From Clostridiales bacterium UBA3705 (GTDB taxonomy: Bacteria > Bacillota_A > Clostridia > Oscillospirales > Oscillospiraceae), in NCBI GenBank assembly GCA_002372735.1, contig DFIE01000098.1:1-12670 (forward strand): DNA of 12,670 nt, written 5' to 3'. The notes under the pieces were generated by a model. That model was given only the letters and a program-made list of their open reading frames with translations. It was not told the origin of the DNA and made no database searches. How positions within the stretch are numbered: position 1 is the stretch's first letter; each line of letters begins with the position of its first letter. This document shows, one piece after another, positions 7,416-12,670 of the stretch. Both the position numbers and the translations under genes were made by a program.

Positions 7416-7486
7416 ATGCCAAGCATAATTGCTTGGCATCTGCGGCATTTGCCGCAGGCAATCAAACGATTTCATCGTTTGATTGC
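7416..7486. repeat. Three contiguous perfect hairpins
   Basis: Hairpin 1: ATGCCAAGCA (7416-7425) pairs with 7430-7439, loop TAAT. Hairpin 2: CTGCGGC (7440-7446) pairs with 7451-7457, loop ATTT. Hairpin 3: GCAATCAAACGAT (7458-7470) pairs with 7474-7486, loop TTC. No base separates one hairpin from the next. They lie between the spo0A stop and the terminator, so they would be the 3' untranslated end of spo0A mRNA. They may be an mRNA-stabilising structure, a small dispersed repeat element or protein-binding palindromes. Confidence 0.75.
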
Positions 7487-7515
7487 AGTCCAGTATTATG
7501 GGCCGGGGCTCGGGC

Positions 7516-8292
7516 TCATATGCCCACAGCCTTCCGCTCGGTGCTGCGCAGCTGCAGCTGCAGCCGGTCGGCAATGAGGGCAATAAACTCGCTGTTGGTG
7601 GGCTTGCCCTTGGTGTTGGAAACGGTATAGCCGAAAAACTTTTGCAGGGTGTCCAGGTCTCCCCGATCCCAGGCCACCTCAATGGCGTGGCGGATGGCCC
7701 GCTCCACCCGGGAGGGCGTTGTGGCAAAGGTTTTTGCCACCTGGGGATAGAGCACCTTGGTGATGGCGTTGATGACCTCCATGTCATTGATGGCGATGAT
7801 AATGGCCTCACGCAGGTATTGATACCCCTTGATGTGGGCCGGCACCCCGATCTCGTGGATCACGTTGGTGACCATGGTCTGAATGTCTGCCTGGGCCTGG
7901 CTTTGCCGCAGCCGGCTGCCGGCCCGGAGGATCTCCTCCATCCGGGTGAGAACGTCTGTGCAGTCACAGGGCTTGAGCATCAGATACTTGACCCCCAGCT
8001 CTGCGGCGTGGGTGGTGATGTAGTCGGTGGCAAAGGCGCAGACCACCATCACCATGGGCTGATAGTCCGGGCCCACAGTCTGCTGCAGCAGGCTTAAGCC
8101 GTCCACCCGGGGCAGCATCAGATCCAGCACCAGGAACTGGGGCCGCAGCAGCCGCACCTGGTCCAGGGCAATCTGCCCGTCGGCACAGACAGAGACCACC
8201 TCGAACACATCGCTCCGCTCTACTGTATCGGCAAGACAGCGGGCAAATTCCATGCTGCTGTCTACGATTAAAACACTACACTTGTTTTCCAT
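7516..8292 (-). CDS. spo0A: Stage 0 sporulation response regulator Spo0A
   Basis: Master transcription factor for entry into sporulation; binds TGTCGAA (0A) boxes when phosphorylated. The 258 residues have a receiver domain (about 1-125) and the Spo0A C-terminal DNA-binding domain (about 135-250) with [20 protein letters not shown], the recognition region [15 protein letters not shown] (194-208) and [18 protein letters not shown], all nearly identical to Bacillus Spo0A. In the receiver the phospho-acceptor D57 (LVLDLMLP) and K107 (MLKP) are present, but the second acidic-pocket Asp is Ser (VDSS, S12) and the usual Thr is Cys (VVCAF, C85). ATG 8292 follows AAGGAGAGG. Two 0A boxes and a promoter upstream imply autoregulation. 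galK lies upstream with no visible terminator between. Confidence 0.98.
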   Translation of the reverse strand: MENKCSVLIVDSSMEFARCLADTVERSDVFEVVSVCADGQIALDQVRLLRPQFLVLDLMLPRVDGLSLLQQTVGPDYQPMVMVVCAFATDYITTHAAELGVKYLMLKPCDCTDVLTRMEEILRAGSRLRQSQAQADIQTMVTNVIHEIGVPAHIKGYQYLREAIIIAINDMEVINAITKVLYPQVAKTFATTPSRVERAIRHAIEVAWDRGDLDTLQKFFGYTVSNTKGKPTNSEFIALIADRLQLQLRSTERKAVGI

Positions 8293-8353
8293 GGGATTCC
8301 TCTCCTTCAGAATGATTGGCCTCGTTGTCTCTGTCTCTCGAAGCGGTAAATAT

Positions 8354-8382
8354 AATCTATCACAAAATACCCAATTATTCAA
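8354..8382 (-). promoter_or_regulatory. Candidate sigma-A promoter of spo0A
   Basis: Read on the minus strand: -35 TTGAAT (8377-8382), 17-bp spacer, -10 TAGATT (8354-8359); each hexamer matches 4 of 6 consensus bases. It lies in the AT-rich gap (8293-8464) between galK and spo0A, about 60 bp upstream of the spo0A start. TATATT, 4 bp downstream of TAGATT, is an alternative -10. Confidence 0.5.
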
Positions 8383-8412
8383 GGTGAAAAGTTGATTTTT
8401 TACCCATTTTTT

Positions 8413-8439
8413 CTCGACAGATTGCAACTTATTTCGACA
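8413..8439 (-). promoter_or_regulatory. Two tandem Spo0A-binding 0A boxes
   Basis: On the minus strand, TGTCGAA (8433-8439) is an exact 0A box and TGTCGAG (8413-8419) differs only at the last base. They point the same way and are 20 bp apart, about two helical turns, which suits a Spo0A dimer. They lie 31-56 bp upstream of the candidate -35. Autoregulation of spo0A by 0A boxes is known in Bacillus; here it is inferred from the sites. Confidence 0.75.
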
Positions 8440-8464
8440 TTCCTTGTGAGAGGCATATCGCCTT

Positions 8465-9685
8465 TCAGAGCAGGATCTCGCAGCAGCCCACAGGGCGGAT
8501 CCGCCGCCTGGCGCAGGCGCCGTCCCCCAGCCAGGCGTCCATCTGCTTCCGGAAGCTCTCGGCCTGCTCCAGGGGGACGTAGGCCTGGGCGGTACCGGCA
8601 AAGCCGCCGCCGTGGACCCGGCAGGCGCCCCGGCCGGCAAGCAGGGTTTCGCACAGGGCAATGGTCACTGCCATGGGCTGCTCCTGCCGGCTGCCGGCAG
8701 GGCTGATGTTCTGCAAAAACCGCCAGGAGGACAGGCCGGACCGGCGCACCAGGTCCAGGAAGCCGACAAAGTCTCCTGCCGCAAGGGCATCCCGCTGGCG
8801 GCGGACCCTGTCGTTTTCCTCAAACAGGTGGATGGCCCGGAGGACCGGCCGGTCGCCCAGCTCCCGGCGCAGCCGGGGCAGCTCGCGGTAAAAGGCTTCA
8901 CGGTCCACCCAGGAGAGCACCGGCTGGCCCAGGGCCTGGGCCAGGGCCTTCATCTCCCGGGGGATGGCGGCGTACTCCTCGGTGAGATCGTCGTGGCCGG
9001 CTCCGCAGTTGACGATGAACAGGGCGTAGCCCTCTGCCTCCGGATCCAGATTCAGCTTTTCCACCCGGGGGGCGGCAGGGTCATAGAAGTCCATAAAGGT
9101 GGCGCCGCCGATGGCGGAGGCCGCCTGGTCCAGCAGGCCGCAGGGCTTGCCGAAATAGTCGTTCTCCACCCGCTGGCCCAGCTTGGCCAGCTCCAGGGGC
9201 GGCAGGGCGTCCCGGTTCCAGAGGGTGTTCAGCACCGTAGCCAGCAGCACCTCAAAGGCGGCGGAGGAGGACAGGCCGCCCCCGGGCAGAACCGTGGAGC
9301 TGACCACGATATCCAGACCGCAGGGGTCCGGCGCCTGGGCAAAGCAGTCCAGCATCCCGGCCAGGAGGGCCTGGGGAGTAGCGGGCTCATAGCGGCGCAG
9401 GGCAGGGTCCAGCGGCAGGACAATAGGATCAAACCCCTCGGAGTGAAGCAAAATCTCCTGCTTGCCGTTGGGCGCGGCGGCGGCAATGGTATCGACATCC
9501 ACAGCGCCGGCCAACACCAGTCCCTGCTGGTGGTCGGTATGGTTGCCGCCCAGCTCCGTGCGCCCGGGGGCGGAGAAGCAGCGGATTTGCGCCCGACTGT
9601 GGCCCAGAGTCTCCAGGCGGGAAATCAGCCGGTCGAACCGGGCACGGTCTGTAGGAGAATACAGCGTGTCAAAAGCAATTTGCAT
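8465..9685 (-). CDS. galK: Galactokinase (GHMP kinase family)
   Basis: Phosphorylates alpha-D-galactose at C1 with ATP, the entry to the Leloir pathway. From ATG 9685 it has 406 residues. Motif 1 is [17 protein letters not shown] (39-55), the galactokinase signature in its GGNHTDH form common in gut Clostridia. Motif 2 is [13 protein letters not shown] (133-145), the ATP loop. KPCGLLDQ (180-187) carries the catalytic Asp, and motif 3 [13 protein letters not shown] is near the C-terminus. An in-frame extension to 9820 is rejected because it runs through the opposite promoter, while ATG 9685 has GAGG 9 nt upstream. It is divergent from the barnase gene and upstream of spo0A; no other Leloir gene is near. 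Substrate could be another sugar, but the motifs fit galactose. Confidence 0.93.
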   Translation of the reverse strand: MQIAFDTLYSPTDRARFDRLISRLETLGHSRAQIRCFSAPGRTELGGNHTDHQQGLVLAGAVDVDTIAAAAPNGKQEILLHSEGFDPIVLPLDPALRRYEPATPQALLAGMLDCFAQAPDPCGLDIVVSSTVLPGGGLSSSAAFEVLLATVLNTLWNRDALPPLELAKLGQRVENDYFGKPCGLLDQAASAIGGATFMDFYDPAAPRVEKLNLDPEAEGYALFIVNCGAGHDDLTEEYAAIPREMKALAQALGQPVLSWVDREAFYRELPRLRRELGDRPVLRAIHLFEENDRVRRQRDALAAGDFVGFLDLVRRSGLSSWRFLQNISPAGSRQEQPMAVTIALCETLLAGRGACRVHGGGFAGTAQAYVPLEQAESFRKQMDAWLGDGACARRRIRPVGCCEILL

Positions 9686-9740
9686 AAACGGGTTCCTCTT
9701 TTCGGATAGATTTAAACAGCCGCGCCGGCACTGGTTTTGC

Positions 9741-9769
9741 TTGCATTCCGCTGCCGGGGCTGATATAAT
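9741..9769 (+). promoter_or_regulatory. Promoter of the barnase-barstar operon
   Basis: Extended -10 TGATATAAT with TATAAT at 9764-9769; TTGCAT (9741-9746) is a candidate -35 with a 17-bp spacer (3 of 6 matches, acceptable with an extended -10). Transcription would start near 9776, about 25 nt before the TTG start. It lies in the 116-bp divergent gap with galK; I cannot place a convincing galK promoter there. Confidence 0.65.
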
Positions 9770-9801
9770 GAGAAAAAATAAGAAAGTGAGGCGATACGCA
9801 C

Positions 9802-10416
9802 TTGAGAAGAATTCTCGCACTGGCGCTGGCGGTGCTGGGGCTTTGCCTGCTGTGCGGCTGTCTGCCGGTGATGGAGCAGACAGGTCCGACGCAATCCGCC
9901 CTGGTCCTGCTGCCGGAAACCCAGGCTACTCCCGAGACCCAGGCTGTGCCCGAGACCCAGGCTGCACCTGAATCCCAAGCCGCACCTGAGACCCAAAGCG
10001 CTGAAACCGAGCCGGTCATTTCCGCGCCGGCACCGCAGGCCGAAACCGAGGCCCAGCCTCTGTTGGACCGGAACGGGAGCTATAACTCCAAGGACGAAGT
10101 GGCCCTTTACATCCACCAATACGGCACCCTGCCCGGCAATTACATCACCAAGCGGGAGGCTGAGGCCCTGGGCTGGCCCGGCGGCTCGCTGGAGCCCTAT
10201 GCCCCGGGCAAGAGCATCGGCGGAGGCCGGTTTGGCAACTATGAGGGGCTGCTGCCCGAGGCCCCGGGCAGAAAATACACCGAGTGCGACATTGACACCC
10301 AGGGCAAGAGCTCCCGGGGGGCCAAGCGGATCGTGTTTTCCAACGACGGGCTGATTTATTATACCGAGGACCACTATGAAAGCTTTGAACTGCTCTATGG
10401 GGAGGTGGACGGATGA
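9802..10416 (+). CDS. Barnase-family ribonuclease, predicted lipoprotein
   Basis: A guanyl-specific RNase of the barnase (N1/T1-type) family, apparently tethered to the outer face of the membrane. Of 204 residues, 1-20 form a lipoprotein signal peptide (MRRILALALAVLGLCLLCGC, lipobox LCGC, acylated C20). Residues 38-71 are PETQA repeats forming a linker, and about 88-204 are the RNase domain. It follows barnase closely: LPGNYITKREAEALGW, APGKSIGG, then E161, R172, R176 and H191 at the positions of barnase E73, R83, R87 and H102. Barnase K27 is replaced by T109 (YGTLPGNY). The start is TTG 9802; the frame has a stop just upstream, and a GTGAGG purine-rich site lies about 10 nt before. It overlaps the barstar gene by 4 bp. 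Confidence 0.9.
   Translation: MRRILALALAVLGLCLLCGCLPVMEQTGPTQSALVLLPETQATPETQAVPETQAAPESQAAPETQSAETEPVISAPAPQAETEAQPLLDRNGSYNSKDEVALYIHQYGTLPGNYITKREAEALGWPGGSLEPYAPGKSIGGGRFGNYEGLLPEAPGRKYTECDIDTQGKSSRGAKRIVFSNDGLIYYTEDHYESFELLYGEVDG
9913..10002 (+). repeat. Five 18-bp tandem repeats encoding PETQAx linker
   Basis: Five hexapeptide units: PETQAT, PETQAV, PETQAA, PESQAA and PETQSA. The DNA copies differ mostly at wobble positions. They join the lipidated cysteine to the RNase domain and would give a flexible, Pro-rich spacer across the cell wall. Copy number may vary between strains. Confidence 0.8.
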
Positions 10417-10679
10417 AAGCGATTCTTGACGGCGCCCGGATCCAAAGCCGGGCGGAGCTCCACGACGCGCTGGTCCGGGAGCTGGCCCTGCCGGACTGGT
10501 ACGGCCGGAATCTGGACGCGCTGTTCGACTGCCTGACCGAGCCCATGGAGGACACGGAGCTGGTTATTCTCCACGGCGAGGCCCTGCGGGAGCACCTGGG
10601 CTTTTACGCCAACACCCTGCAGATCGTGCTGCGGCGGGCGGCGGAGGAGAACCCGGGACTGCGGGTCATTTGGGAATAA
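10413..10679 (+). CDS. Barstar-family ribonuclease inhibitor
   Basis: Cytoplasmic immunity protein that plugs the barnase active site. The 88 residues align with Bacillus barstar without gaps through residue 40: RELALPDWYGRNLDALFDCL. The barnase-contacting Y30, N33, D35 and D39 occupy the same numbered positions; the barstar W38 is F38. The C-terminal half (NTLQIVLRRAAEENPGLRV) matches the helix carrying barstar E76. ATG 10413 overlaps the RNase stop by 4 bp (ATGA), with GGAGGTG a few bases upstream inside the RNase gene, so toxin and inhibitor translation are coupled. In Bacillus the two genes are not adjacent, but operonic pairs are common in polymorphic toxin loci. Confidence 0.93.
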   Translation: MKAILDGARIQSRAELHDALVRELALPDWYGRNLDALFDCLTEPMEDTELVILHGEALREHLGFYANTLQIVLRRAAEENPGLRVIWE

Positions 10680-10692
10680 TCTACAAGATAAG

Positions 10693-10725
10693 AAAAGGGC
10701 GTTTCCTGTAGGAAACGCCCTTTTT
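10693..10725. terminator. Bidirectional intrinsic terminator
   Basis: Arms AAAAGGGCGTTTCC (10693-10706) and GGAAACGCCCTTTT (10711-10724) pair perfectly over 14 bp, loop TGTA, with a T run on both strands. It is 14 nt after the barstar stop and 66 nt past the stop of the convergent radical SAM gene, so it serves both. Confidence 0.9.
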
Positions 10726-10790
10726 GCGTCCCATGCCTCCTGTTATTATCGCAGAAGATGGGGAAAAATGCAATAGAAAAATGTGCGCAT

Positions 10791-12275
10791 TCAAAGCGCT
10801 TCTGCCAGGGGGAAATCCGCGGGCAGGTTGGTGCAGTGGGCCTGGGGCACGGTTTCGGCCAGGCGTCGGAGGATCCGATCGGTAAAATGCTCCCGGAAAT
10901 ACTCACACTTGGACCGGTCAATGGCCAGGTAGTCAGAGTCGTCCTCCTCCATGGCAAAGGCCCGGCAGCCGCCCTGGCAGTAGCGCTTATACCGGCAGCG
11001 GTCGCACTCCGGGTTGTGGGCAAAAAAGTCCGCCACGGTGGCGCCGATGCAGCGGCTGTAGGCGGAGTTCTCCAAACCCTCCCGGAGGGACATTTTGGTC
11101 AGGTCCGCAAAGTTTTTGGCCTGGCCCTCCATGCCCGCAATGGAGATGCAGGGCGCCAGCTTGCCGTCGCCGTTGATGTAGCAAGTATGCCAGTTGGCGG
11201 GGCAAACCGCCGTAGTGCAAGGATTGGACAGGGGGTGAAATACTGTGAGCTGATAGTCATAGCTGTGGGGCTCCAGCCGGATCAGACGGTTGAGATACAG
11301 CCGCAGGGGCATACCGTCCTCGTAAAAATGGGGCAGATAGTCCAGATAGGTTTCAAACAGCTCCCGGTGGGTCAGGCCCAGCTTTTCCCCAAACTGGTTC
11401 CACTCGCCCAGGTCCATCATCTTATTGATGATCATCACCTGGACGCCGACGCCTGCCAGCTGGTTTACAGACTGGCGCAGCACCCCTTTGTTGCGCTGGT
11501 GCAGGGTCATGGCGCTGCCGGTGATAAAGCCGCGGCGGGCAAGCAGCTCAAACCTGTCCATAAGGAGCTTCTCGGCGCCCTCCATGCCCCGGAGCCAGTC
11601 GTGCCAGCCGGAGCCGTCAAAGCTCATAAAGAAGGCGGGCTTCATCCCCCGCTCCTCCAGCTGATCCAGTACGCGATCATTGATCAGGACGCCGTTGGAG
11701 GCGATGGTGGACACATAGATATTGTTTCGACACAGTTCGTCGATTATTTCAAAAAAGTCTGCGCGCACCAGGGGCTCGCCCCCGGTGAGAGCCACACAGA
11801 AAATGCCGCACTCCGCCATTTCCCGGATGATGCGCTTGCAGTCCTCCAGGGGCAGCTCCCCGAATTTGGCGTGGGGGGCCGAGACGAAGCAGTGCTTGCA
11901 TCTCAGGTTGCAGCGGCCGGTGACGGCCCATTGAGCCATATTAAAATATCGATTATCAGAGGTGTGGAAGGTCTGGGCAGGGGCGCCGTAGGCGCAGCGC
12001 TCCAGAATCCCCTTCTGCTCCATGGCCTCGGCCTCCCGGCGCAGATCCTCGGGCAAAAAGGGAAGGTTGAAATTGACCTTCCCCTGGGCCAGATCCAGCA
12101 CCGCCTTGCGAAGGCCCCGAACTTGAAACACCCGTCTACGGTATACACTCGCCAACGCGAAGGTCATGTCCTTGTAGCCGTGATAGCGATACAGGGGGGT
12201 GAGGCGATAAAACAGCGCCTCCGGGCCGTTGGGCTCCATGGCCTGGGTGGCCAGCTCTAATGCATGGACGTCCAT
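10791..12275 (-). CDS. Radical SAM/SPASM peptide maturase (probable RiPP enzyme)
   Basis: A 494-residue radical SAM enzyme, likely modifying the small peptide encoded just upstream. About 1-110 is an N-terminal domain; within it, residues 48-91 (VFQVRGLRKAVLDLAQG ... GIL) resemble a PqqD-like winged helix that binds leader peptides (inference). The radical SAM core has C122, C126 and C129 (CNLRCKHC) for the SAM [4Fe-4S] cluster and GGEPL at 165-169. The C-terminal SPASM domain has C358, C365, C376 (INGDGKLAPC), C409, then C424, C427, C433, C437 and C457 (CDRCRYKRYCQGGC), enough for two auxiliary clusters. ATG 12275 follows AAAGGAG by 8 nt. It may make thioether, C-C or other links, or epimerise; the class is undetermined. 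It is not obviously the SCIFF maturase. Confidence 0.9.
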   Translation of the reverse strand: MDVHALELATQAMEPNGPEALFYRLTPLYRYHGYKDMTFALASVYRRRVFQVRGLRKAVLDLAQGKVNFNLPFLPEDLRREAEAMEQKGILERCAYGAPAQTFHTSDNRYFNMAQWAVTGRCNLRCKHCFVSAPHAKFGELPLEDCKRIIREMAECGIFCVALTGGEPLVRADFFEIIDELCRNNIYVSTIASNGVLINDRVLDQLEERGMKPAFFMSFDGSGWHDWLRGMEGAEKLLMDRFELLARRGFITGSAMTLHQRNKGVLRQSVNQLAGVGVQVMIINKMMDLGEWNQFGEKLGLTHRELFETYLDYLPHFYEDGMPLRLYLNRLIRLEPHSYDYQLTVFHPLSNPCTTAVCPANWHTCYINGDGKLAPCISIAGMEGQAKNFADLTKMSLREGLENSAYSRCIGATVADFFAHNPECDRCRYKRYCQGGCRAFAMEEDDSDYLAIDRSKCEYFREHFTDRILRRLAETVPQAHCTNLPADFPLAEAL

Positions 12276-12317
12276 AAGCCGGACTCCTTTCCTTGTTGGT
12301 ACGAATTGAGAGGATGC

Positions 12318-12341
12318 GGGGCCCGGCAGATGCCGGGCCCC
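12318..12341. other. GC-rich stem-loop between precursor and maturase genes
   Basis: GGGGCCCGGCA (12318-12328) pairs with TGCCGGGCCCC (12331-12341), 11 perfect pairs. In the direction of transcription (minus) no T run follows at once, only GCATCCTCTC. It most likely stabilises the precursor mRNA or partly stops transcription so the peptide is made in excess over the enzyme. Confidence 0.65.
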
Positions 12342-12351
12342 TGAGACGAAA

Positions 12352-12519
12352 TCAGCCGAACTCGCCGGTATCGGTTAAGCAGCCTTCCCAGGTAGGGCAG
12401 CCGGTTTCGGAGGGATCGGTGGGATCGGTGGGATCAGAGCTGCCGGTTTCGCCGCTGGCAGTCAAGATGTCCTCAAGATCGAACTTGACCAGGGTGAGGG
12501 TGGGTTTCTCAAACTTCAT
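12352..12519 (-). CDS. Putative RiPP precursor peptide
   Basis: A 55-residue peptide with ATG at 12519 and AAAGGAG upstream (11 nt from AGGAG to ATG, slightly long). Residues 1-23 (MKFEKPTLTLVKFDLEDILT then ASG) look like a leader: a KPTLTLVxFDxEDIL block common in short peptides beside radical SAM genes in gut Clostridia. Residues 24-55 look like the core: low complexity, acidic, with three DP(T/S) units (29-37), three ETG/DTG units (24-26, 38-40, 51-53 by motif), and a CPTWEGC segment with C41 and C47. It is 76 bp upstream of the radical SAM/SPASM gene on the same strand. I do not recognise the mature class. An in-frame extension to 12630 lacks a better ribosome site. Confidence 0.78.
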   Translation of the reverse strand: MKFEKPTLTLVKFDLEDILTASGETGSSDPTDPTDPSETGCPTWEGCLTDTGEFG

Positions 12520-12557
12520 CGTATTGTGAACTCCTTTCTTTCGGTTTTCTATGTCCA

Positions 12558-12572
12558 TTCCGCAGGGCGGAA
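12558..12572. promoter_or_regulatory. Small palindrome upstream of the precursor gene
   Basis: TTCCGC-AGG-GCGGAA, six perfect pairs around three bases, 38 bp upstream of the precursor start. It could be an operator or part of the leader RNA. No convincing -35/-10 pair could be placed in 12520-12600. Confidence 0.3.
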
Positions 12573-12600
12573 CAACATAAACAAATGTGATTGTGTTTTG

Positions 12601-12639
12601 GAGCAGAGTTCCGGGTTTGGCCGGAAGCACTCACTGCTC
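12601..12639. other. Two-level stem-loop upstream of the RiPP locus
   Basis: Outer arms GAGCAG (12601-12606) and CTGCTC (12634-12639) enclose an inner stem TTCCGG (12609-12614) and CCGGAA (12621-12626). On the minus strand it begins beside a possible stop codon (12631-12633) and is not followed by a T run. It may be a weak terminator of an upstream gene or a structured leader. Confidence 0.4.
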
Positions 12640-12670
12640 TGCCACGGCTCTGCCTTCGGCCACAAAGAAG
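12631..12670 (-). CDS. Possible C-terminal end of an upstream gene
   Basis: One minus-strand frame enters at the window edge and reads FFVAEGRAVAEQ then TGA at 12631-12633. The composition is protein-like, but 12 residues are too few to prove coding. The other two minus frames also stay open here, so this is a guess based on the plausible C-terminus and the stem-loop that follows. Confidence 0.2.
   Translation of the reverse strand, partial: FFVAEGRAVAEQ

Noticed and set aside
8430..8464. Possible sigma H promoter (CAAGGAATG on the minus strand) ahead of spo0A
   Set aside because: The -35-like part is decent but no GAAT-type -10 lies at the right distance.
9686..9820. N-terminal extension of galactokinase with a hydrophobic, signal-like stretch
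   Set aside because: It would run through the promoter of the divergent gene; family members start near the internal ATG, which has a ribosome site.
10758..12260. Plus-strand open frame of 500 codons opposite the radical SAM gene
   Set aside because: GC-rich shadow; the minus frame carries all radical SAM and SPASM motifs and a good ribosome site.
10413..12519. Barnase-barstar and the RiPP genes as one toxin island
   Set aside because: They are convergent, each with its own signals and separated by a shared terminator; no mobile-element trace links them.

Overview
The window is GC-rich bacterial chromosome from an endospore-forming Clostridia lineage, most likely Oscillospirales (Clostridium cluster IV gut anaerobes). 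The evidence is a Bacillota-type gene order (yqfC-yqfD-phoH-ybeY-era-yqzL-recO-mutS2), a full Spo0A with 0A boxes upstream of its own gene, sporulation genes yqfC, yqfD and ylbJ/spoVV, and strong AGGAGG-type ribosome binding sites with occasional TTG and GTG starts. No rRNA, tRNA, CRISPR, transposase or phage gene was seen.

Layout. (1) 1-5878, minus strand: one tightly packed run, reading right to left: yqfC, yqfD, phoH, ybeY, era, yqzL, recO, mutS2 (cut by the window edge inside its P-loop). Stop/start overlaps link yqfC/yqfD, yqfD/phoH and phoH/ybeY. The run joins two sporulation genes to ribosome maturation (YbeY, Era, PhoH) and DNA repair/ribosome rescue (RecO, MutS2). The dgkA, cdd and yqfF/pgpH genes that sit in this run in Bacillus are absent. 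(2) 5962-7207, plus strand: ylbJ/spoVV, divergent from yqfC across a perfect inverted repeat, then a 69-residue four-cysteine protein with its own promoter. (3) 7208-7515: a strong bidirectional terminator and three contiguous perfect hairpins. (4) 7516-9685, minus strand: galK, then spo0A with a sigma-A-like promoter and two tandem 0A boxes. (5) 9741-10725, plus strand: a lipoprotein-anchored barnase-type ribonuclease overlapping a barstar inhibitor gene by 4 bp, ended by a terminator shared with the convergent cluster. (6) 10791-12519, minus strand: a small precursor-like peptide followed by a radical SAM/SPASM enzyme, a probable RiPP locus, with a stem-loop between them. The last 150 bases hold its structured leader and possibly the tail of another gene.

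The most unusual parts are the peptide/radical SAM pair (the peptide matches no RiPP class I can name), the surface-tethered barnase with its barstar, the Spo0A receiver that lacks two usual active-site residues, and the three-hairpin cluster after spo0A. All identifications come from motifs and remembered family sequences; no search was run.
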